Part shown: piece by piece, positions 47,067-55,235 of the stretch
Position numbering within the stretch: position 1 is the stretch's first letter
Layout of the letters: every line of letters begins with the position of its first letter
Origin: Methanobacterium_C sp963845285
GTDB taxonomy: Archaea; Methanobacteriota; Methanobacteria; Methanobacteriales; Methanobacteriaceae
DNA: 64,000 nt
Assembly (NCBI GenBank): GCA_963845285.1
Contig: CAWJRO010000022.1
Coordinates: forward strand, 1-64,000
Reading direction: 5' to 3'
Notes under the pieces: generated by a model
What the model was told of the DNA's origin: nothing
The model's database searches: none
Seen by the model: only the letters and a program-made list of their open reading frames with translations
Program-made: the position numbers and the translations under genes

Positions 47067-47313
47067 GGTTAAAGGACTCCTAATATGATTAATATTCTTT
47101 TGACATTAAGGGATAGTTATCTGATAAATCAGTGAATAAATTAAACTTAAGGAAAATTTAGTACGGAATATGTGAATAATTATCTATAAAAATCATCTAG
47201 TTTATGAATTTTCTTTATGAGTAAATTTTCTCTATGATTAAATCTATTTTTACACTCTTGAACCTTAGTTTTCCTGAAACTCTTATACTTTGAAAAATAA
47301 TCATGAAATCTTT

Positions 47314-47643
47314 TTAATCTTTGAACAAGTCATCCACCCATGAAATGGCTGCTGCAACATTTGGAAAGCCTATTGTGCTTGTAAGCAGTATAAGGGAATG
47401 ATAAACTTCATCTGAGGATGCTCCTAATTCCATGGCTCTCTTAGCATGGCTGTGAACAGCTCCTTCTGATCGGATGGCTGCTGATGCTGCAAGCTGTACA
47501 AGTTGTGAAGTTTTTTCATCAAGTGGACCTGTATCTTTTACCACACGACCCAGATCGCTTAGAACTTCACCGTATTCTTCAAATCGTTTTTTTATACTCA
47601 CGTAATGGTTAGGTAATTCTTCACCAGCTCTTTTGTCAGACAT
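47314..47643 (-). CDS. Carboxymuconolactone decarboxylase-family protein
   Basis: A 109-residue AhpD/CMD-fold protein, all helical, with LVQLAASAAIRSEGAVHSHAKRAMELGASSDEV. The CxxC of peroxidase-type members is absent (SEGAVHSH), so it is unlikely to be a thiol peroxidase; the His pair may be catalytic. Role unknown. It lies alone between fdhD and the NuoE-like remnant. Confidence 0.88.
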   Translation of the reverse strand: MSDKRAGEELPNHYVSIKKRFEEYGEVLSDLGRVVKDTGPLDEKTSQLVQLAASAAIRSEGAVHSHAKRAMELGASSDEVYHSLILLTSTIGFPNVAAAISWVDDLFKD

Positions 47644-47792
47644 CTTTACCCTCCCTTGTGGAAATAATCTTTAATTAGGGTTATATTTTATTTTGATCGA
47701 ATATATTTTTTAAGAGTGTCCTGCGAATGTATAATAGAAATAAAGTACAATAACAATAAAACCATTAAAATTGCTGAAAATGGAGAATTTTA

Positions 47793-48239
47793 ATGAAGAA
47801 AAGTTTAAATGAAATTTTATCCCATTATAATGGAGATAAATCTGATTTAATACCAATTTTGCAGGATATTCAATCAAATTGGGGTTACTTGCCTGAAGAT
47901 TCAATTTTGAATGTATCAAAATTTATTGGAGTACCAGAAAGTGAGACAGAAAGTGAGATATACGGTGTTACAACATTTTACACCCAGTTCAGGTTCAAAC
48001 CAAGGAAAAAACATATAACCTCATGCAAAGGGACTGCATGTCATGTTGAAGGGGCAACCCATATATTAAAAGGAATTGAAAGATATTTGGGTATAAAATA
48101 GGGTGAAATCACCTTCGACATGGGATATTCTCTGGAATCGGGGGGATGTCTTGGCTGCTGCGCCATTGCACCTTGTGCAATGGTAAATGATGAAGTGGAC
48201 TCTAAACTCATGCCATGCACATGCAATAACCGGTTATAA
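47793..48239 (+). pseudogene. NuoE-like [2Fe-2S] thioredoxin-fold subunit, with in-frame TAG
   Basis: The frame begins MKKSLNEILSHYNGDKSDLI and shows the family pattern GYLPEDSI, GVTTFYTQFRFKPRKKHI and SCKGTACHVEGA (first two Cys). TAG at 48099-48101 (codon 103) cuts it, but the same frame goes on: GEITFDMGYSLESGGCLGCC, AIAPCAMVNDEVDSKLMPCT, then TAA at 48237-48239. The second Cys pair (CLGCC...) lies after the TAG, so the 102-residue product cannot hold a whole cluster. NuoE-like proteins serve NAD(P)-linked hydrogenases and formate dehydrogenases. It is either a recent nonsense mutation or a sequence error. TAG also ends normal genes here (fwdF, fwdB). Confidence 0.8.
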
Positions 48240-48240
48240 A

Positions 48241-48346
48241 AAAGAATTGCACTTCATAGACATGGATAAATGTAAGATGTGATACATGTATTGAACTTTG
48301 TTCAAACAAACACAAAGCTATAAATGCATTTCAGAACCGTCTGTAA
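48241..48346 (+). pseudogene. Frameshifted ferredoxin fragment
   Basis: Directly after the NuoE remnant: KKELHFIDMDKCKM, then (two bases missing) CDTCIELCSNKHKAINAFQ NRL-stop. Joined, DKCKMCDTCIELCS is a 4Fe-4S ferredoxin motif. Too short to assign; it may be the C-terminal end of a NuoF- or HydB-like gene that has otherwise been deleted. Confidence 0.55.
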
Positions 48347-48419
48347 CGGAAAGAAGTTAACATTTATTTTTTAAAAGATTTTTAAACTTTTAACATTTAA
48401 TTATTTTTTTAATAGTTTC

Positions 48420-48525
48420 GAGGCTGTCCCATAATCCAAAATCTACAAAAAAATAAGGATAAAAACGCTTTAAATTCAAAAATAAACAAAATTATATATG
48501 TTACGAATAATTATGGGTCAGCCTC
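48420..48525. mobile_element. MITE copy 10 (CCCATAAT subfamily)
   Basis: A 106-bp copy flanked by the 4-bp target duplication TTTC (48416-48419 and 48526-48529). Nearly identical to copies 5 and 8. It lies between the decayed genes and moaA. Confidence 0.9.
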
Positions 48526-48577
48526 TTTCTAATAGTTTTTAATAGCTTTATTTTAGTACTAACTCATTTTCTCATTT

Positions 48578-49564
48578 TTAGCATGAATCTGTATAAAATG
48601 GTTCTCTTTTATTTATAGCTTTTAAAAAAACTTTTTTAAGTTCTTCATCAGAATATCCTTTGCGCATAGGTTCTATCAGGTCAACCAGATTGTCATTTCT
48701 TAATAAGCAGGGTTTTATCTTGCCCTCAGGTGTTATCCTGAGCCTTGTGCAGTTTTTGCAGAACTCTGTGTTATCCATGGGCCTTACTACCTCGATCTCA
48801 CCATCTTCAATGAAGTACTTCTTCCTGTCCTGCATGAAATTCCGTTTTTTAACTTTGGTGGAAAGTTCAGTAAGTTCTTCCTCAAGATCTTCCATGTCGT
48901 AGTGGTATTCATTCAGAACCTCTGATTCTTCACAGTTTTCTGTCTTTAAAAGTTCTATAAGCTGCAGGACCACACCATTTTTCCTGCAGAACTGGAACAT
49001 GTCCCAGATTTCGCTGCTGTTTATTCCCTTCATCACAACCATGTTCACCTTAACGGGGTTGAGGCCTGATTCAACTGCACTTCTTATTCCCTCTCTTGCA
49101 AGCTCCATGTAATCCCTTTTGGTTATGAACTTGTAAGTTTCAGGATTCAAAGTGTCGAAGCTCACATTCACGCGGTTTAAACCTGCTTTAAACAAATCTT
49201 TGGCATATCTGTTAAGGAGAACTCCGTTAGTTGTGAGTGAGATGTCCCGAAATCCAAGAGAAGCTATTCTGGAAACTATATCAATAATATCTGTCCTTAC
49301 AAGGGGTTCTCCACCTGAAAGTCTTATTTTTTCTATTCCCAGAGATTTGGCAATCTTGCATATTCTTTCCATTTCCTCAGCTGTCATTTCGTAGTCCTGG
49401 GCCACAATTCCGTCGTGGTGGCAGTAGAAACAGTTCACGTTGCATCGGTTGGTTATTGAAATCCTTAAGGATATTAAAGGTCTTTTGAAGTTGTCCTTCA
49501 CCTTTTCATCCAAAACAGCTGCAGTTTTAATGGATTCTTCATCGGGAGTTATTTTCTTCGTCAA
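48578..49564 (-). CDS. moaA: GTP 3',8-cyclase
   Basis: Radical-SAM enzyme of the first step of molybdopterin synthesis. The 328-residue protein has RISITNRCNVNCFYCH (Cys41, 45, 48; the SAM cluster), RLSGGEPLVRTDI, LTTNG, and a second 4Fe-4S cluster in FCKNCTRLRITPEGKIKPCL near the end. The ATG sits 2 bp after the mobB stop codon on the same strand, so the two form an operon. The product feeds MoaC and MoeA, and finally the formylmethanofuran dehydrogenase encoded 4 kb away. Confidence 0.95.
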   Translation of the reverse strand: MTKKITPDEESIKTAAVLDEKVKDNFKRPLISLRISITNRCNVNCFYCHHDGIVAQDYEMTAEEMERICKIAKSLGIEKIRLSGGEPLVRTDIIDIVSRIASLGFRDISLTTNGVLLNRYAKDLFKAGLNRVNVSFDTLNPETYKFITKRDYMELAREGIRSAVESGLNPVKVNMVVMKGINSSEIWDMFQFCRKNGVVLQLIELLKTENCEESEVLNEYHYDMEDLEEELTELSTKVKKRNFMQDRKKYFIEDGEIEVVRPMDNTEFCKNCTRLRITPEGKIKPCLLRNDNLVDLIEPMRKGYSDEELKKVFLKAINKREPFYTDSC

Positions 49565-49566
49565 TG

Positions 49567-50262
49567 TTATCTCCTTATCAAAAGTTCAATTTTCTCAAAG
49601 TCTTCGACTCCAAATTCACTGGTTTTTAGGGATTTAAACATTCCTTCAACAGTATCACGGACAAAATCCCTTACAAACGGATTTAAAGGTATTGCTTTAT
49701 CATTTATTCTGAGCAGAACTTCATCAGAATCAGTTTTACATTCAAGGTCTGTTGCATTGCCACTTACCTTTGCCTGGACAAATTCGGTGCAGTCTTTGAA
49801 TCCACATTTTTTACAGTTGAGGTTCTGTACCAAACCGAAACTCCTCTCCTCTATCAGATCAACAAGGGATCCAACATCTTCATCACTTAACTCCTTGGCA
49901 TTCACATTTTTAATGGTGAATTCGTCGTTCAAGTTGGGGGATGTTGATATTTTGGCATAAGGGTAGTTTTTAAATCCTTCTAAAACTACAAAATCCAGTT
50001 TTTCAAGGGATTTTATCATATTAAGGACCTTTTCAAGTTCCATGGTTTTGGTTGTGAAGAAAGTTTCAAAACCCACACCTGCAACTAGTTCAGCCCCTGC
50101 TTCTCTGTGCTTGCCTGTATCACTGTCAACCCTATCAAATGTATGATGGGCATGTTTGAGAGTACCAACCTTAAATCCTCTTTTTACGAGTTTTGTGACG
50201 AGTTTTGTGACTAAAGTTGTTTTTCCGGTGTTTTTTGTTCCAGCGACTGCTATGATCTTCAT
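49567..50262 (-). CDS. mobB: Molybdopterin-guanine dinucleotide biosynthesis protein B
   Basis: P-loop GTPase (about 231 residues). It starts MKIIAVAGTKNTGKTTLVTK with the Walker A GTKNTGKTT. The frame extends 19 codons further upstream (50319), but the P-loop normally begins right at the N terminus, so ATG 50262 is preferred. GTLKHAHH, FDRVDSDTGKHREAGAE and LEGFKNYPYAK are MobB blocks. The C-terminal third has NCKKCGFKDC, an archaeal Cys-rich extension that may bind a metal or Fe-S centre. Gene order mobB-moaA. Confidence 0.92.
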   Translation of the reverse strand: MKIIAVAGTKNTGKTTLVTKLVTKLVKRGFKVGTLKHAHHTFDRVDSDTGKHREAGAELVAGVGFETFFTTKTMELEKVLNMIKSLEKLDFVVLEGFKNYPYAKISTSPNLNDEFTIKNVNAKELSDEDVGSLVDLIEERSFGLVQNLNCKKCGFKDCTEFVQAKVSGNATDLECKTDSDEVLLRINDKAIPLNPFVRDFVRDTVEGMFKSLKTSEFGVEDFEKIELLIRR

Positions 50263-50689
50263 GGTTTTAATTCCATATTTTCCTTTATTAATAGTATTAG
50301 TTTGGATGAATTTTAACATTGAATTCGATCTTAAACTGATTTTTCAGATGATCTTAGATTAAGGTATTGATCCTAAAAATTATTTAAAATTATTATAAAC
50401 TCCTATTTTTCTATTTAATTTAAATTTAATAAGCTAAATGAACATTTTTACGCCAACTTCAAAGTTGAAATAAATGGCATAATTTTAAAAATTTTGGTAT
50501 TGAAATGGATTTAAAAATGAGATAAAATGTTTTAATAAGAATATATTATCTCTTTTAAACATTAATTAATTTATCTTAACTCTTATTTCCATAATCATGA
50601 TTGTTTCTCTAGAATTAAACAGAAATATATTATTAATATAAACTTTAAATTATATTATCGTATTAAATCAATTGCATAGGAGAGGGAAT

Positions 50690-51006
50690 ATGGCGATAAA
50701 CTCTAAAACAGTGAGAATAAATTTCAAGGCAGTGATTATAGGGGCGTTTGGTTACAGCATGTGAAACAGTGGTTCAAAATGGAATGCAGATCATAACAGA
50801 AAATCCAAGGATAAACCGGGTTCGAAAACTTTCAGCCGAGCTTTTAATTGCAAACCATATTTTGACTGTTTAACCTGCCAAAAAAACGACCACTGCAAAC
50901 TTTAGGAAGTCTCATCATACCTTGGAATTCAGAGGGAGGATCTTGGAAATTTAAGGTTAAGAGTTCAGAAACTTGAGATGGATGAATTGAACCCATTTAC
51001 AATGAT
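50690..51006 (+). pseudogene. NuoG-like / formate-dehydrogenase-alpha N-terminal domain, decayed
   Basis: Across frames the + strand reads GRLVTACETVVQNGMQIITE NPRINRVRKLSAELLIANHI, then (one base shift) DCLTCQKNDHCKL, then TAG at the place where this family has Gln, then EVSSYLGIQREDLGN and later ELNPFTMIQ. The His-Cys motif HxxDCxxCxxxxxC plus CKLQ-like end and NPF is the signature of the 2Fe-2S/4Fe-4S N-terminal region of NuoG and NAD-dependent formate dehydrogenase alpha subunits. Only this ~100-codon piece survives, with at least one frameshift and one CAG-to-TAG-type stop. moeA converges on it at 51007. Confidence 0.7.
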
Positions 51007-52224
51007 TCAACAGACTTTAAGGGAACTGTACTTAAGAACTTCACATTTCTCCCCTTTTTTGATCTTTCCAATGCCTTCTTTCGCAATTATGTAACAGTTT
51101 GAAAGGACTATGGATTTATTTATTCCGGCTTTGGTTTTTATTGGATAAACTATGCCTTCAGCTTCGTTTAAATCAGCCCTTATGAAGTTGTGTTTTTCTG
51201 CAGATGATCTGACATCATCACCAGCCACGTATTCAGTTAATGGAAACTCTTTTTGGATATTCTGCATTTTCAGAATGTAACTCCTAACAAAAGCATCGTA
51301 CTGAACTGCTGCAGCAACAGGATAACCTGAAAGCATGAAAACGGGTTTTTTATTTATTATTCCAAAGCCTACGAGTTTTCCAGGTTTTGTTGAAACTCCA
51401 TGTATTAAAACTTCTCCTAAACTATTTACTGCATCTACTATGAGGTCCCCTCTGCTTATTGCTGTTCCTCCAGTTGTTATAATTGCGTCATATTTATTTA
51501 CTGCAGTTTCTAATTTTTTAAGCAGCTTTTCCATGTTGTCGGGACAGTTTATCATGTGAGGTATTGCCATCGTGTCATCTATCAGACATTTTAAAGCATA
51601 TTTGTTGGAATTAATTATTTCACTGGGGTTTAAATCTTTTGAAGGCTCAACCAATTCACTTCCCGTTGTTATGATGCCTATTTCAGGTTTTTTGAATACA
51701 TCAACTGTTTTATGACCTGCCGATGCAATTAATGCAACGTGATGGGGACCCAGTAATTGACCTACTTTTAAAATCACTTCACCTTCTTTGAGGTCTTCTC
51801 CTTGAAATGATACATCCTTTTGAAATTTTAAAGGAGATTTGATAGTTATTCTATTTCCAGATAATTCTACATGTTCATGCATAACAACTGTGTCAGACCC
51901 ATGGGGCATTGGAGCTCCTGTAGCTATTTTCAGTGCCTCTCCACTTTTTAAAACAGGTTGGTAAGTTGAACCTGCCCCAATTTCACCTACAACTTCAAGA
52001 TAAATAGGTTTGGATTTGGAAGCTTCCTTTGTATTGTTTGCAATAACTGCGTATCCATCCATTGCAGCCCTATCAAATGGTGGAACATCTACTAAAACAG
52101 TCACATTCTCGGCTAAAACCCTTGAATTTGTATCTTCAAGGCTTATTTTCTCTTTTTTAGGGGTTGTTTTTAGATTTTCAATTATATTCAAGGCTTCTTT
52201 TACAGGGATAAGTTCTGGATACAT
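51007..52224 (-). CDS. moeA: Molybdopterin molybdenumtransferase
   Basis: MoeA inserts Mo or W into adenylated molybdopterin. The 405-residue protein has the domain order of the family: N-terminal SRVLAENVTVLVDVPPFDRAAMDG (about 27-50), the EVVGEIGAGSTY and ATGAPMPHGSDTVV blocks, the catalytic MoaB-like domain with TTGSELVEPS and TTGGTAISRGD (about 248-258), and a C-terminal beta domain. It converges on the NuoG-like relic and is followed (upstream) by MITE copy 11. Confidence 0.95.
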   Translation of the reverse strand: MYPELIPVKEALNIIENLKTTPKKEKISLEDTNSRVLAENVTVLVDVPPFDRAAMDGYAVIANNTKEASKSKPIYLEVVGEIGAGSTYQPVLKSGEALKIATGAPMPHGSDTVVMHEHVELSGNRITIKSPLKFQKDVSFQGEDLKEGEVILKVGQLLGPHHVALIASAGHKTVDVFKKPEIGIITTGSELVEPSKDLNPSEIINSNKYALKCLIDDTMAIPHMINCPDNMEKLLKKLETAVNKYDAIITTGGTAISRGDLIVDAVNSLGEVLIHGVSTKPGKLVGFGIINKKPVFMLSGYPVAAAVQYDAFVRSYILKMQNIQKEFPLTEYVAGDDVRSSAEKHNFIRADLNEAEGIVYPIKTKAGINKSIVLSNCYIIAKEGIGKIKKGEKCEVLKYSSLKVC

Positions 52225-52382
52225 GAAACACCAACTACTATTTTAAAAATATCAACTATTAAGATAATATCATTTGATTTAAGATAAAAATTGATTTTTC
52301 ATATTATAAATAACCTTTAACAATTAACTTAACCTTAGTTTTTTTAGAAGTTTAAATATTTAGATATTTTTTAGTATAATCT

Positions 52383-52489
52383 GGGACTGTCTCATGATTA
52401 TTTGTGATGTCTATAATTTGCATTATTTTTGAATTTAAAACCCTATTTACTCTTATTTTTTTACAAATTTTGAATTATAAGACAGCATC
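52383..52489. mobile_element. MITE copy 11 (TCTCAT subfamily)
   Basis: A 107-bp copy between moeA and the fwd operon, flanked by a 5-bp direct repeat AATCT (52378-52382 and 52490-52494). The dispersed repeat copy B begins 2 bp after that repeat. Confidence 0.88.
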
Positions 52490-52496
52490 AATCTAA

Positions 52497-52604
52497 AGAG
52501 AATTTCTATTAACCTTATTTACTGTTAGATATTATGTTTAAAAATAGTTTTATAATATTTATTAACGACGTAATTGATTTATTAATGGCCAATAATTGTC
52601 TTAA
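52497..52604. repeat. Dispersed 108-bp repeat, copy B
   Basis: From AGAGAATTTCTATTAACC to GGCCAATAATTGTCTTAA, about 90% identical to 26123-26230. No coding capacity. It lies 320 bp upstream of fwdH. Confidence 0.8.
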
Positions 52605-52877
52605 TTTATTTTGGAATAAAATTCAATGGATAAATCCTAAATTTTTGTTTAATTTCAATAGTTTATATTTTTTTTAGAAATCGGTTTTGGATCAAGGATT
52701 TAATATTTTATTGAAGTTTTATAACTTTTATAACTCTGTTTCAGTAGGAGTTTTTATCCTTCTCCATTTTAAAAATAATTTCTTTTCCACACTTCTTTTG
52801 TAATATGATATTCCAATCATTTAAGTGCAGTTACTACACAACAATATATATAATTTTCTTTTCAATTCTAGTAGCAA

Positions 52878-52886
52878 TTTATATAT
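52878..52886 (+). promoter_or_regulatory. TATA box of the fwd operon
   Basis: TTTATATAT lies about 42-50 bp upstream of the fwdH ATG at 52928, so the transcript should begin near 52910 and include the GGTGT ribosome binding site just before the start. Confidence 0.5.
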
Positions 52887-52927
52887 TAATGGTAAAGAAA
52901 AGTGTAATTAACACACATGGTGTCCAA

Positions 52928-53383
52928 ATGCCAAAACATATAATTTCAGGATTGAAGTATCTAGCAGCAGTTGAACTGATAAGAGAAGGACATAATCAGA
53001 AAGAAGTCGCCAAAATGTTGGACATGGATAGATCAACCGTTTCACACTATTTAAACGGGAGAAACATTTCATGGAACTCCATAGAAATAGCAAAGATAAT
53101 TACAGAGCTTTGTCCCAAGGACTTTTTGACTTTAACTTATGCCCTCATGCAGGAAAAGGCAAGGATAATAATTAAAACTTGCTCAAAGAGAGAATACAGG
53201 GGAAAAGTGAAGGATTCCTGTATTGGTTGTGGACTTTGTGCAGACACATGTCTGATGAAAGCCATTGTGTTAAACGATCTTAAGGCACAAATAGATTCTA
53301 ATTGGTGCTGTGGATGTCTTATATGTAGGGAAACTTGCCCTACTAACTCAATAGAAATTTTGGAGGTAAAAAATGGTTTCTAA
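52928..53383 (+). CDS. fwdH: Formylmethanofuran dehydrogenase subunit H (HTH-ferredoxin)
   Basis: A 151-residue protein. The N-terminal ~85 residues carry a helix-turn-helix: AAVELIREGHNQKEVAKMLDMDRSTVSHYL. The C-terminal half has two ferredoxin clusters, CIGCGLCADTC and CCGCLICRETCP. FwdH is the first gene of the tungsten enzyme operon in Methanothermobacter. I start at ATG 52928 (after GGTGTCCAA); the frame opens at 52805, but the TATA box lies inside that extension. The HTH plus Fe-S layout suggests either a docking subunit or an Fe-S-sensing regulator. It overlaps fwdF by 11 bp. Confidence 0.85.
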   Translation: MPKHIISGLKYLAAVELIREGHNQKEVAKMLDMDRSTVSHYLNGRNISWNSIEIAKIITELCPKDFLTLTYALMQEKARIIIKTCSKREYRGKVKDSCIGCGLCADTCLMKAIVLNDLKAQIDSNWCCGCLICRETCPTNSIEILEVKNGF

Positions 53384-54437
53384 TACGAAAGAGGTCAAAG
53401 CCAGGGACTTTGATGTTGAAAGGTCAACCGAAGAAAAGCGGGAGCTTTCTTTTAAAAATGACGTTTGTATTGGTTGCGGTATCTGTGAAAAGATATGCCC
53501 AGTAGAAGCAATAGAACTTGGCGATATTGGTGCAATAGTAAGAACCGGTGCTGATGAATCCAAAATAAATGTAGATGAAGATAAATGTGTATTATGCGGT
53601 ATGTGCAGTGTTGGATGTCCAGTAGCTGCATTAGAATTTAAAATAGGTGAAAAATCCATTAAAGATGTTGATGAATACCCACATCTCTTATCATCTGCAG
53701 AAATTGAAGATGATACATGTATCTACTGTAGAGCATGCGAAACAGCATGTCCACGAGAAGCAATAACCATTGCAAGGGACCTACCAGATAGATCCAAACT
53801 CGTAACAGGTGAAATCGAAATAGATAAAGAAACATGCATAAACTGTGGTGTTTGTGAAGAGATGTGCCCTGCAGATGCAATAACAATAGATCACAAATTG
53901 CCAACGTCTGATGATCCTACAGTGGCCTCGGACATAAACGTTGACAAAGATAAATGTGTTTATTGTCTAGTCTGTAAAAAAGCATGCCCTGTTGACGCAA
54001 TAAAAGCAGTCTGCAGAAGCTGTTCATATGGAGTATATGATTTAAACCCAGAAGATTCTGAAATCAAAGGAAGTTCCTTTATAGATGAAGAATCCTGTGT
54101 AAACTGTGGATGGTGCCAGGAAATCTGCCCAGTGGATGCCGCAGAAGTCAGCAAACCATTTGAAGGCAAATTATCAATTGATCAGGACACTTGTCAGGCA
54201 TGCGGAGCATGTGTTGATATTTGCCCATGTAACGTACTTTCATTCCCAAGTTCCACTGAACCTGGAAAAATAGCTGAAAAAATCAGTTCAGATGAGAAGT
54301 ACTGTATATACTGCGGTGCATGTGAAAATGTTTGCCCTGTTAAAGCAATAGACGTTAAGAGAACAGCTGTAAAACACACATCTACAAAATCAAAATCATG
54401 GGAGAAAAAGTTGGAATCCCTTAAAACCAAAACTTAG
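53373..54437 (+). CDS. fwdF: Polyferredoxin subunit of formylmethanofuran dehydrogenase
   Basis: A 354-residue protein with eight ferredoxin-type CxxCxxCxxxCP/C motifs (for instance CIGCGICEKICP, CVLCGMCSVGCP, CIYCRACETACP, CINCGVCEEMCP, CVYCLVCKKACP, CVNCGWCQEICP, CQACGACVDICP, CIYCGACENVCP). It wires electrons from heterodisulfide reductase/hydrogenase to the catalytic subunit. Starts inside the end of fwdH, with GGAGGT as ribosome binding site. Stop codon TAG. Confidence 0.95.
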   Translation: MVSNTKEVKARDFDVERSTEEKRELSFKNDVCIGCGICEKICPVEAIELGDIGAIVRTGADESKINVDEDKCVLCGMCSVGCPVAALEFKIGEKSIKDVDEYPHLLSSAEIEDDTCIYCRACETACPREAITIARDLPDRSKLVTGEIEIDKETCINCGVCEEMCPADAITIDHKLPTSDDPTVASDINVDKDKCVYCLVCKKACPVDAIKAVCRSCSYGVYDLNPEDSEIKGSSFIDEESCVNCGWCQEICPVDAAEVSKPFEGKLSIDQDTCQACGACVDICPCNVLSFPSSTEPGKIAEKISSDEKYCIYCGACENVCPVKAIDVKRTAVKHTSTKSKSWEKKLESLKTKT

Positions 54438-54452
54438 ATCTGAGGTGATAAA

Positions 54453-54683
54453 ATGGAACTTAAAGTGAATCAAGATAACTGTCTTGGATGCGGAGTTTGC
54501 GTGGTTGCATGTCCAGTAAACGCATCCATCAGCCCAGAAGTAGCAGGTGGCCACGGATCTAAAACAACAGAAACGATCATGATGGTTGAAAATGGAGTTA
54601 TTAAATTATTTAGCCCAGATAAATGCACCAAATGTGGTACATGCCAACTTTTCTGCCCAACAGATGCAATCTGGCTGGAGTGA
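54453..54683 (+). CDS. fwdG: Formylmethanofuran dehydrogenase subunit G (ferredoxin)
   Basis: A 76-residue two-cluster ferredoxin: CLGCGVCVVACP (about 10-21) and CTKCGTCQLFCP (about 59-70). It links the polyferredoxin FwdF to the FwdB active site. GAGGTGATAAA precedes the ATG. Spacing to the neighbours is 15 and 9 bp. Confidence 0.95.
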   Translation: MELKVNQDNCLGCGVCVVACPVNASISPEVAGGHGSKTTETIMMVENGVIKLFSPDKCTKCGTCQLFCPTDAIWLE

Positions 54684-54692
54684 GGTGTTAAA

Positions 54693-55223
54693 ATGACATA
54701 TGTGGATAAACCTAAAGTTTCAAACGTTGTGAAGCTTGACGACCCGAACGTATCAAAGGTCAATAAGTTAGATGTAATGCTCAACACAGGAACTGATATT
54801 TATCAAGGGGCCTGCAAAAAAAGGGGCTCAACTCTTAAAGATGAGTACAGGAAGGTTGCAGGAATAGCCTACATGGATCCAAAGGACATGGCTAAATTAG
54901 GTGTTGCCAACTGGGAAAGTGTACTTGTAAAATCTGATTGGGGTGAAGTTGTTGTTTACGCAGCACACTCGAGAGACGCACCGCATGAGGGAATGATTTT
55001 CATTCCAAAGGGACCATGGGCAAATGTAATTGTGAGTCCTGAAACATACTGCTGCAATGACCCAACTTACAAGGGAATCGATGCAACAGTTGAAAAAACT
55101 GACAAAGAAGTTCTTTTAATGGCGGACCTCATGAGGGCAGTTTACAAAAAATACGTTAAAACTGAAAAGGATGTTGGCGAGCTCTCTTCACTTGGGGAGA
55201 TGCCGGTCTACAAAAGAAAATAA
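54693..55223 (+). CDS. fwdD: Formylmethanofuran dehydrogenase subunit D
   Basis: Molybdopterin-dinucleotide-binding beta-barrel subunit, which together with FwdB makes the Mo/W-bis-MGD domain. LNTGTDIYQGACKKRGSTL and MDPKDMAKLGVANWESVLVKS are typical. At 176 residues it is about 40 longer than the usual FwdD because of an N-terminal stretch (about 1-28); the ATG at 54693 has GAGGTGTTAAA. An internal ATG at 54777 would give the usual length. Confidence 0.93.
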   Translation: MTYVDKPKVSNVVKLDDPNVSKVNKLDVMLNTGTDIYQGACKKRGSTLKDEYRKVAGIAYMDPKDMAKLGVANWESVLVKSDWGEVVVYAAHSRDAPHEGMIFIPKGPWANVIVSPETYCCNDPTYKGIDATVEKTDKEVLLMADLMRAVYKKYVKTEKDVGELSSLGEMPVYKRK

Positions 55224-55235
55224 GGAGGACGTAAC

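Noticed and set aside
48099..48101. TAG in NuoE-like gene (and TAG in DUF166) as pyrrolysine recoding
   Set aside because: TAG is an ordinary stop for fwdF and fwdB here, DUF166 also has frameshifts, and Methanobacteriales are not known to use pyrrolysine.
50690..50760. A separate small ORF at the NuoG relic (ATG 50690)
   Set aside because: It stops after about 24 codons, and the neighbouring frames fit the NuoG-like domain better.
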